This document shows positions 55,868 to 64,000 of a stretch of 64,000 bases of DNA, piece by piece; within the stretch, counting starts at the first letter, position 1; each line of letters opens with the position of its first letter. A program made the position numbers and the translations under genes. Source of the DNA: Lactifluus volemus (Eukaryota; Basidiomycota; Agaricomycetes; Russulales; Russulaceae); NCBI GenBank assembly GCA_022376515.1, contig WTXI01000136.1, positions 1 through 64,000 on the forward strand, in the 5' to 3' direction. The notes beneath the pieces were generated by a model. The model ran no database searches. It was not told where the DNA came from and saw only the letters and a program-made list of their open reading frames with translations.

Positions 55868-57870
55868 TCACAGCCCGCGCAGCTCTCGTTCTCGTGCTAG
55901 GAGAGCCTGAGCCTCTGGGAAACGAGGTGTTATCTCGTATTTGTAAGGTGCTGGATATCTGTGAGGGGGGGGGGGCACACATGATTAATAATCTCGCTTA
56001 TCAACTGGCGGCCGTTGCCATGCTCACAATAAAATTCCTTGTTCGACGAACCCGTCCACGTCTAGTGGAAGTAACTGGCCAGAGCCGTCGTCTTTCTTGC
56101 GCTCTATCTTGCTTGCCCACAACATCATTGCAATGTCGATGAACAACGAGTTAGTCGCTACGTTACGACCGAGGCATATCCTCCGACCAAAACCAAACGT
56201 AAAATGGCCTTCCTCTTTGGTGTCAGACGGTCCGGGAAGAACGTCGCCGTTAGCGTCGAGAAATCTAGCCGGATTAAAGTGCGCCGCGTCCTCGCCATAG
56301 ATATCGGGGTCGCGGTTCATGTGCCACACATTCGGGATGCAAATGCTGCCTTTGGGAATGAACATCCCTTCGTACCAGTCATCCTCGGAGGACCGATGCG
56401 GGACGGACATTGGAGTGATGGAGCTCCAGCGCAAGATTTCTTTTACCATGGCGCGAATGTAGGGCAAGTGTGGGTAGTCCTCAAAGGTCGGCAGACGATC
56501 ACGTCCCACAACCTCATCGAGTTCTATTTGTGCCCGAGCCTGCGTCTCGGGGTACGCCAACATTGCGAGTAACCACCAAGCCATCGATGTCGCGGTAGTG
56601 TCGGTACCACCAACACTTGCAAAAGTAGGGTATATTATGAGTTCCTCGTTCTCCGCTTTGTGATCATATGATAGCACTTACTACAGAGTGCCCGCAAGCC
56701 ATGAGAGTTCTTTCGAGGATAGTTTGCTTTTCTCGGCATTACGAATCAATGTCGCGCCTAGACTTTGATCGTCATCTCCCTTTGCCTGTGGGAAACAAGT
56801 CGTATGTATGCATGATAACTCATATTCTATGAGTTGGGAGACGCTCATACAACATTGAGCCGCAGTGGCTCCATAAGGCCTTCAAACATTTCTGTGTCTT
56901 TTTTGTGCCAGGTCTCAGCGTATTGTTTCCACTTCGCCAGCCTCGTTTACAACCAATCTAAGATCGATGTCGATGCAATATACATTGACGATACTTACCT
57001 GCTGGGAATATATTGCATCCAGTTAAAAAACTCGACTAGATGAGCTCCTGGACAAGCGGCCCGAGCAAGACGTTCACCAAATTCGTCAATCAAGTCAACG
57101 ATACGATTTTTCTCAGATGTGATTGTTGGGTGACCGTAGACGATAGATAGGATCATCGATGCTGCAGATCGGCGAATGTTCTTTTCCAATTGAGCAGGTT
57201 TAGCGAGCGAGTCAGAGGCGAGAAGGACAGCCTCCGTCATCTGTGTCTCACAGAATTGTTTAACGGATTCTTTGGAAAACCTCTCGTTCGCTATCTTCCG
57301 CATCCTACGCCAACTTGATGTTTCGTATTCAGTTTCTGCGTCGGTTTGGAAAGTAGGGAGGTATTTACACATCACCGTAGCGGCAGAATGGGAAGAGGAG
57401 ACCACCACACATAATTTCGGATGCGACAATAAGTGGAGGCCTATCAGAGTATATCGCCGCGCGTCGGTCTAAAAGGTCTGCGGCAACTTTCGGAGAGTTA
57501 AGGATGATCATGGGCTGGCCAGCTGCATTGAGGTAGATAAGATCTCCTTGAAAAAGAGTCCGGTAGGCTTCAGAGCGTGGGCAGAGACAGCTGAGACAAG
57601 GGACTGACCGTATTTCTTCTGCCATTCGGAATACTTGAGCCACTGTCCAGGCTTCAACTCTAGGAGATTTCCTATGATCGGATAACCACGGGGTCCTGGA
57701 GGAAGCTTGCGATATGGACTCGCGAGATAGTGAGCTGTGCAAAGGACAACAAGACCAAGAATGAGGCCAATAGAGAGCGTTTTGTTATCCTGTATGGCCT
57801 GTCGTAGTTGAGGAATTGAAATTTTAGAAACCTCGTAGGGGCCGAGGGGCATAGCAAAGAAAGAGGACAT
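55868..57870 (-). CDS. cytochrome P450 monooxygenase
   Basis: Membrane-anchored heme-thiolate monooxygenase of secondary or xenobiotic metabolism; substrate unknown. The start MSSFFAMPLGPYEVSK at 57870 leads into a membrane anchor (LSIGLILGLVVLCTAHYLAS) and the proline-rich hinge YRKLPPGPRGYPIIGNLLEL. Then DLIYLNAAGQPMIILNSPKV, AADLLDRRAAIYSDRPP, WRRMRKIANERFSKESVKQF and ACPGAHLVEFFNWMQYIP. The I-helix has GGTDTTATSMAWWLLAMLAY, the K-helix KEILR (ExxR), PERF-region FNPARFLD, and the heme-binding loop FGFGRRICLGRNVA (Cys ligand). An intron of about 65 bases with a poly-C run joins VDGFVEQGILL to YPAPYKYEITPRFPEAQALL and ARERELRGL, with TGA at 55868-55870. Without that intron the frame would stop at 56024. 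An ATG at 57852 is an alternative start. Confidence 0.88.
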
Positions 57871-60441
57871 GACCTTGGGATTACGACCGGCGACCGTTGG
57901 GTGGGATGAGGACACAGTTGCCCCTGGTTTATATCCATCCGCGTTTGTGGTGCGCTTATTCCTACTGCCGCATGCCTTCAGTTGGCCACGGGACCGTGCC
58001 TGCTTTCCTTCCCTATTAAGCGATTGGGTGGGCAAGCGAACAGTCGAGAACCACTAATTGATCGACGCTTGCCTCACTTGGAGGTCGGCAACTTGGCACA
58101 ACAATCAGAAATCCACGGCGCAATGTGATAGGCGAAAATCCATATAGATAGAAGCGACAACGGTTCGCACACGTGTTTTTGTGCCATATACTGATAGCTT
58201 TCCATGTATCATAGCGGGAGTCGTGTTGAACAATAGGGCAACCATTTCGGTCAGAACTGAACCAGAGAGCCAATGGCCATTGGCCATGTGTGGTAGTGGA
58301 TAACCGAGACTTAGCTTGACGACGTTCAAGTTGGCACAGCATGACAGCTGCGAGGTTCAGACTCAGCTCGCCTATTAGTATAGTACGCGCAGGGACCTTT
58401 CGCGTACACTTCGATTACACGGCAGACAACGACGATGATCAAGAATGGAATACGATCTACATAGAATACAATTTAGATAACTACGGTCAGGGCGTCGATC
58501 AATAACAACAATAGATGAGCCAGACAGATATCTTGGCCCGTCACGCGTCACGCTTCAAATTGTCACAAGCCACCACCATGATTTCTACGACAAAATAAAT
58601 AAATATGGAATTTGCTTGCTTCCACCGCGAATTATCGCAGTACCTCTCCGAAGCTGATTGATGTGTAAACAAGCGTGAGAGTTTCGAGATTGACGGTTGC
58701 CCGCACTATGGTCACACCTCCATATAGGTGACAGCTTTCATATTACAGTACCGTAACCACAGCAGCGGGCCTCTGAGCCTAGGAGAAACCATGGAAGGGC
58801 TGAATACTAGGTGCATCTACAGTACATCAAGGGATCTACCCTATGAAGCTACGTTTGATTGACGCACAGGGGGGTTGAAAGTGAATAAGCACGAACATCT
58901 CTAAGATGCAATATGTGGTGGTGGAATTGCAAAATCGACTGTTTTTGGACGACTGTCCCATGCATAGCAAGGGGCCGTGACCGCGTGGCGCGAGTTTGTC
59001 AATGGGAGACATGGAAGATTATGTACCTGAGTGACATTACTTCGAAAGTAGAGACTGGCCCAAGCCGCCCCACACGGGAGGCATGCTGCCGTGAATATTC
59101 TGGTACGTCAGCTGGCATACGGTGCACCTAGATACTTATTTTCTATGCGTATTGGGTTTTGCGCATCGAGTACCTGTGGCATTGAAAGCAGACTATCTAA
59201 GAGAGCTTGAGGGGATGTGGTGCCAATTCGTGTCGAAAACGGCGAGTAGGACAAGGGAACGAACCAAACAGGTACGAAAATGTCGGGCGAGAATGTAGGT
59301 AGAGAGTCGTCGGAAGTGGGACGGACGAGCAGGAAGGAGCGCGGGGCTCTCTCAAAGAGTGAGTGTACAAAGAGACGGGTCGAAAAGTAAAGATGAGTAT
59401 TAACAAAATTTCGGAGTTGCGTGCTGGATGTGCCATGACATCATCTTGGCCACGACACTCTTGCATCCGAGCATCGTAGCCGAAATGATGTCGTGGCACA
59501 TTATGATCCAACGAGACGATGAGGACGAGGCGGCGATTCAGGAGCTTGTGAAACGACAGAAGATGGCAACGAGAATGGAGGGAAAGGAAGTGGAACAAGG
59601 CAGGACGAGAGTGATGAGAGGAGGTCGAGGTAGTAGAACTAGTCGAGATCATGGAATCACCAGTTACCGGGGGAGTGCTAAAGTGGTTATCGTAACGGTA
59701 AAGTTCCTTACTGTATGAGACGCGCCGTTGAAGGCAGCATCCGAGGATGTATTATGACTGCGTCGCTGATATTAGCTAGACCCTGTTGATCCAATTGGTG
59801 CGCTATGGAAGCCATCCGCGGCGGGAACTTGTTGTGAACCTAGAACGACGTTCGCAACCCAGGTGGAAACTTCCCGCCCAATCACGTCACCGGCAGAATC
59901 GAAATGTCAGTACAAGATGTTAGTTACAACAGAAGGACACGGTTGCAAAGGCGTCGAACTCTAACGCTGGGAAAAAACGTGGGCCAGAGTCCGGCACCGA
60001 GACGGCTCATCGTAGGGAGAGAATGAAGAACATGATGCGGGTTGTAGAAGAGACGGCAAGATAAAGGTGCACACATTTAGACGAACGTCTGTGAAATGCG
60101 CTCTCCTTTCAGAACCATGGAATGAACAGTGGTACTGATTCAACTTTGGGTTCACCAGGAACGTGTTCCTGCTCCGAGCATGACACGAAGAACAAGCTGA
60201 TGAAGGACTTGTGGGAAGAAATCGCCGTTGCTTAAAGTGCAGACCCCTGGTTGGCAGTTATCAAGTTAGAGACCGGCACTGTCACGGAATCCGTTCCAGT
60301 CTGAGTTCCGCACGATGCACGGTCAAGTGTTCACCGATTCGGAGGAAAGCGAGGGATGATGATGTGACGGCCAAAAGCGGAGTTGTGAGGGCTGGCTCCA
60401 AATAGTCAAGATATCATCGAGTAAGAAAAGTAAGATGCAGC
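57871..60441. other. 2.6-kb non-coding spacer
   Basis: Contains the P450 promoter at its left end. The frames at 59197-59652 (-) and 59428-59718 (+) overlap each other and show only low-complexity charge or Ser/His bias. No domain, RNA gene or repeat recognised. Confidence 0.4.
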
Positions 60442-61084
60442 TCATCGTTCACGACTCAAAACCACGGGTGCTTTTTGAGCTGTCGTGCCCTCTCGTTCCA
60501 TCCGCCGGCGATTCCGCTCATGTTCCTCCAAGATGACCCTCTCTGCGGCGGAGAGGGGTGTCTCCTTCCACTTTCCACCGGGTTTGTCCGCTGCGATTGA
60601 GAGGGTCGACAACCGGTTTGGGTGGATTGAGTTTGAATAAGCCTTCGGATGGAGTTGTCGAAGGCGCGACCACGGCAGGCTTTGCGGACAGCGACAGTAC
60701 AACCTTCTGTAGCCTTCCTCGTGCAGCAATCCTTCCTCTCGCTTCTTGCTGTCCTCTTCATCCACTTCTTGGGCCTCTTGCTCTGCCCGTTCAATCTGCT
60801 CCGCGATGAGTGGCCGCTCGCGCTGTTCGTGTTCACTGTGGCGCGCTCCTTCTTGAGAGACGCTTCTCGCCTCTCCAGAGCGCTTTCGGGCTACGATCAA
60901 TCCACGCGATAAACCATCCTTTATCTGTCTCGTCTGCGTGCGCGACACCAGTGCGGCCAAGGTGTTTGATGAATTCTGTGAGAATCACCCAGCGCGTTGC
61001 GTTCATGTGTAGGTGGTGCTTGTCTTGGATGTACTCCTGGTACACATTGTTGGCCTTGACATGCGTCGCACTAAAACTTTTCAA
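60442..61084 (-). pseudogene. KIN17: KIN17 relic, 5'-truncated and frameshifted
   Basis: Minus-strand remains of the conserved nuclear DNA/RNA-binding protein KIN17, which has links to DNA replication, repair and splicing. The first readable part is VKANNVYQEYIQDKHHLHMN, ATRWVILTEFIKHLGRTG and DETDKGWFIAWIDRSPKAL, the winged-helix domain. Two extra bases follow, then EREASLKKERATV-like sequence. Another shift leads to RERPLIAEQIERAEQEAQEV. A third gives KVVLSLSAKPAVVAPSTTPS and EGLFKLNPPKPVVDPLNRSG. A two-base loss near 60540 moves the frame to LSAAERVILEEHERNRRRME. The N-terminal C2H2 zinc finger exons are absent upstream of 61085. At least three independent frame changes argue for a dead copy; clustered sequencing errors are the alternative. 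Confidence 0.72.
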
Positions 61085-62120
61085 AAAAAAAAAGGGACTC
61101 GTTTATTAATAAGTTACTGAGAATATAGGAGGAGGGCGGACGGATGGGCGAGAGAGAAGCGTAACAAATTCACTTTGGAACGGCGCTGAGATGTCGGCAC
61201 GGAAGGGAAAAGGAATCACGTGAACCTTTGATGCGACAGTTAGTTGAGTATCGCCCGGAACCTTGCAAACAGCAGTCTTTGATCCGTACGATATGGTTGA
61301 ACCACATGGCTGAACCGCATCATACGGATCAAATATTTTCAAGGTGATTACAGGTGAAGAGACGACGCAGTCAGATCCACACATTTTTACCTACAGAACG
61401 AATTGTTTCAAACACCGTTGGACATGGGCCTGAAATGGTTGCTTCGACAACCGAAACTGATATTCCAAAATGGATAACAGGTAACAAAACGCGATTTGCA
61501 CTCCTCGTACGCATTGATAAAAACTTGTTCAGAATGTCATAAAATATTCATAGGCCTGCCGCTCAGACGACGCGACTCGGACTGACCCAACCTGGTTACG
61601 CTTCACTTCAAGGATATGGCATGTGGTACTGGATGCCATATATCAAGTTTTGTGGGTGATTGAGCAAGACTTGAGTTTCCGTCGAGGAACCCTGATCCAC
61701 TGGCGGTGTTGGAACCAGGGTTGGTATGCTGTGAAGGTATGTTCTATTTCACACTGAAGGAGCTGAACGGATAATTTATGCACTACGCAGCACCATCCAT
61801 CTCTGCCATCTCTGGTTGTACGACCGCAGGGAAGGGACAGATCTATTGTCAAGCGACAGCGACGGAAACTGCGGAACTGTTGATAGAAATACGAACGAGC
61901 TTGCCAATTGATACATTATACTGGGATGGATGATGTGTGACACGGACGTGAGATCCCAAAAGACAAGAACATCAGCTTGAACGATGAAAAGTACAAAACA
62001 CCACTGCGGAATAAATATAACACTAAAACGGCTGCTCTGACCGCATCTTCATCTTCTATACATGAGATAATGTTCGGCACTGTTCAAGATCACGATGTGA
62101 AGGAAACGTTCTCCGTGGCA
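61085..62120. other. spacer with an imperfect palindrome
   Basis: About 1 kb between the KIN17 relic and the AMP deaminase stop. No exon recognised, including no KIN17 zinc finger. An imperfect inverted repeat lies at 61278-61333. Confidence 0.4.
61278..61333. repeat. imperfect inverted repeat (56 bp)
   Basis: TTTGATCCGTACGATATGG pairs with CCGCATCATACGGATCAAA across a 4-base loop. About 18 of 23 core positions pair. It could form a hairpin; no function is claimed. Confidence 0.6.
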
Positions 62121-64000
62121 TCAGTTCCGACCCGGGATCGCGCCGATGAGCGCAAGTTCCTCCAGGAGAGTTTCGTGTCTGAATTTGAGCCTCCCATTTG
62201 GCACGTTGGTCTTGTTGATGTCGTTCCCCGCAGCACCGGGAAAATACCACTTCTGGCCAAGCCAGTGGCGCTTGATCTCCATCTCAAAGCCACTCTGGAT
62301 GACGGAATTGCGCGCCAGCTCACAAAGCGAACTTTGTGGAAGCTTGAGGATATGCGCCGCCACGCTGTACTCCTCCAACAGCGGTTCCTACAAGGCAACT
62401 GCGTAAATATCTCGCTCTGATGAGGAGGGAGGCGATTCGAACCTTGGTAAAGTGGAATTGTAGTGGGTCATCCGTGCTCAAGCTGACATTGAGCCCCGCC
62501 TTGAAAAAGTCAGGTAGCGGATTACGCTCATACGTAAGGAACAGCGCATTGTTGCTCAGTGGGCTCATTGCAATGCCAATCTGCTTGAGGTAGAATAAAT
62601 ACTGCAACGCGGGGACTTTACGTAGCAAGATGCCGTGAGAGATGGAGTGAGAAGTCAGGAAGGCAGACGTTAGATGATCCGTGTCGCCTGCTTCTCCGGA
62701 GTGCGGACGGAAGACGAAGGTATCTACAGGTCCAAGTCAGTGAATGGGATACAGTAAACGATGGAATATTGCTACTAAAGCCGCGGGCACGACGCCAGTT
62801 ATTGAGGCTTGCCATATTAGCAAACATATAGTAAACCCTGCCAATGTACATGAGTGACATTACAACCTTACATAAAAATGACAGACCAGTACGAATATGG
62901 AGGAGATTGCGGGTAATTCCAGTCTTTAGGGTAGGGGAACTTCCTGTGGTAGCGGCGCTCGGTCTTCGACTCGTCGTCAACCGTATCGAAGCCGATGACA
63001 CGCTGCAGAAAGGCGTGCAACTTAGGGTGGGACGACGGTTTCTTCGTGACTTCGAACAAGGGTCTGAAAATGTCTATCCGGACCTTGAGTTCTGGTTCCT
63101 AACCCTATATCCACCGAGGTGAATACATACTGCGAACGATATCTTCAAAATTCTGGATGGATCCATTCTCTTTGTACACATCATACAGGCGTGGTACCTG
63201 TATGAGCCAGCGTACGTTGTGCGAGAAGAGCTCGTTGTCGATGACCCACTGCGACAGCTTGTCCCACTCGTCTTCCTTCCTTCCATATATGCTTAACCGC
63301 CACTCGCAATTCTATCATTTAAGTTACTTGACATCGCGAGGGATGAAAATGAGACATCCATGTTATTTACCTGATATTTTCCTTGCTCCAGATCAGTCAT
63401 CACCTCTGGTAATAGATATTTGAGTGACGCCAAGGCATATCACGCAATGGAATCACAATCACGTTTTGTTAGCTCTGCAAGATATTGCCCTTTTATATAG
63501 TTGTCTGTCTTGAGGAAAATCTCGCGTAGGCGGGACTCGCCAATAGGATTGTACTTGAGGTTGAACTTATCAAAACGATGGAAGGAATCTTGGTGTGCGT
63601 GCATGTCCAGGGTATCGATGGAAAGATCGTATGCAGTGAGTTTAAGCGACTCGAAGACCTGCTCGAGAGTTAATTCGGCCCCATCACGGAAGATTACGAC
63701 GTCCTACAAAACCACTTGGTCAGTTGCGCCGTGGAACAGAGAAGAGGGGGACCAGAACCTTCGAGTTGCGCTTCATTTTGACCTTGATGAATCGTAAAAG
63801 ATGTTTTTGATTCATGCTACTAGAGTGGTGAACATGTGTGTCGACTTTGCGGACGTTATAGAAATCACTAGGGGATGGTCAGGGAGTAAGAACGAAAATT
63901 TAGTTTTTTCCATTACCGATGAGGAACGCTCTGCAGACGGCTTCAGGGAATATCCTGACAAAGTCAAGCAGAGAGCGGACCTTCATTTCTGTCATCTCTT
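62121..64000 (-). CDS. AMD1: AMP deaminase (5' part beyond window)
   Basis: Zinc enzyme that deaminates AMP to IMP in the purine nucleotide cycle. The gene enters from the right edge. Readable order: AFLIG-adjacent [14 protein letters not shown], then [20 protein letters not shown] (metal-binding HxH), [40 protein letters not shown] and [20 protein letters not shown]. Next are [79 protein letters not shown] and the central [20 protein letters not shown] (the HxGEAG catalytic region). After it come [35 protein letters not shown] (DDP) and [20 protein letters not shown]. The end is [20 protein letters not shown], with [16 protein letters not shown] and TGA at 62121-62123. All catalytic motifs visible here are intact. 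Confidence 0.92.

Noticed and set aside
56024..56040. Early stop in the P450 after QGILL
   Set aside because: An intron with donor GTGAGC and an acceptor after the poly-C run restores the conserved PRFPEA end.
59197..59718. Overlapping frames on both strands
   Set aside because: Charge-biased or Ser/His-biased mirror frames of the same purine-rich stretch; no gene features.
1..64000. CRISPR arrays, bacterial operons, riboswitches
   Set aside because: The window is clearly intron-bearing fungal DNA and no regularly spaced repeat array is present.

Overview
The window looks like genomic DNA of a filamentous basidiomycete, most likely Agaricomycetes. Nearly every gene is cut by short GT-AG introns of roughly 35-80 bases. 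The conserved eukaryotic genes are of fungal type (GTR1, GAL83, APC2, STE7-like MAPKK, TRM61, MDE1, RAD4). The accessory families, polyporopepsin-like aspartic proteases and a DUF6534 membrane protein, are typical of mushroom-forming fungi. Gene limits below come from joining reading frames by eye across plausible introns, so the outer limits are firmer than each splice site.

Left third (1-23591), accessory and repeat-rich. Two tandem MFS transporters on the minus strand (the first cut by the window edge) are followed by a DUF6534 membrane protein. Then comes a four-copy tandem array of an A1 aspartic protease. Copies 1 and 2 carry frameshifts. Copies 3 and 4 can be spliced into complete reading frames. 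Each copy drags the same 3' flank. The third unit also carries a truncated 5' end of RAD4 whose complete version follows the fourth unit, so the repeat appears to have grown as a 'protease + flank + start of RAD4' module. A decayed hAT transposon with a nested 660-bp TA-flanked MITE separates copies 2 and 3.

Middle (23592-51113), mostly housekeeping and compact. RAD4 (nucleotide-excision repair) converges on TRM61 (tRNA m1A58 methyltransferase). TRM61 shares a short divergent promoter with a PAS-domain protein. MDE1 (methionine salvage) lies only about 60 bp before a RECQL5-like helicase. GTR1 (TORC1 signalling), an SNF1/AMPK beta subunit, APC2 (anaphase-promoting complex) and a STE7-type MAPKK follow on the plus strand. 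The genes share no single pathway, although several are nutrient or cell-cycle signalling components.

Right part (51114-64000). A segment at 51616-54367 is bounded by inverted repeats and by TTAA on both sides. It holds no transposase that I can see, but carries a broken ferroxidase (FET3-like) fragment on one strand and a broken LHS1/HYOU1-type HSP70 tail on the other. I read it as a non-autonomous, gene-capturing TIR transposon, the most unusual object in the window. A cytochrome P450 gene, a frameshifted KIN17 relic and the 3' part of the AMP deaminase gene complete the window.
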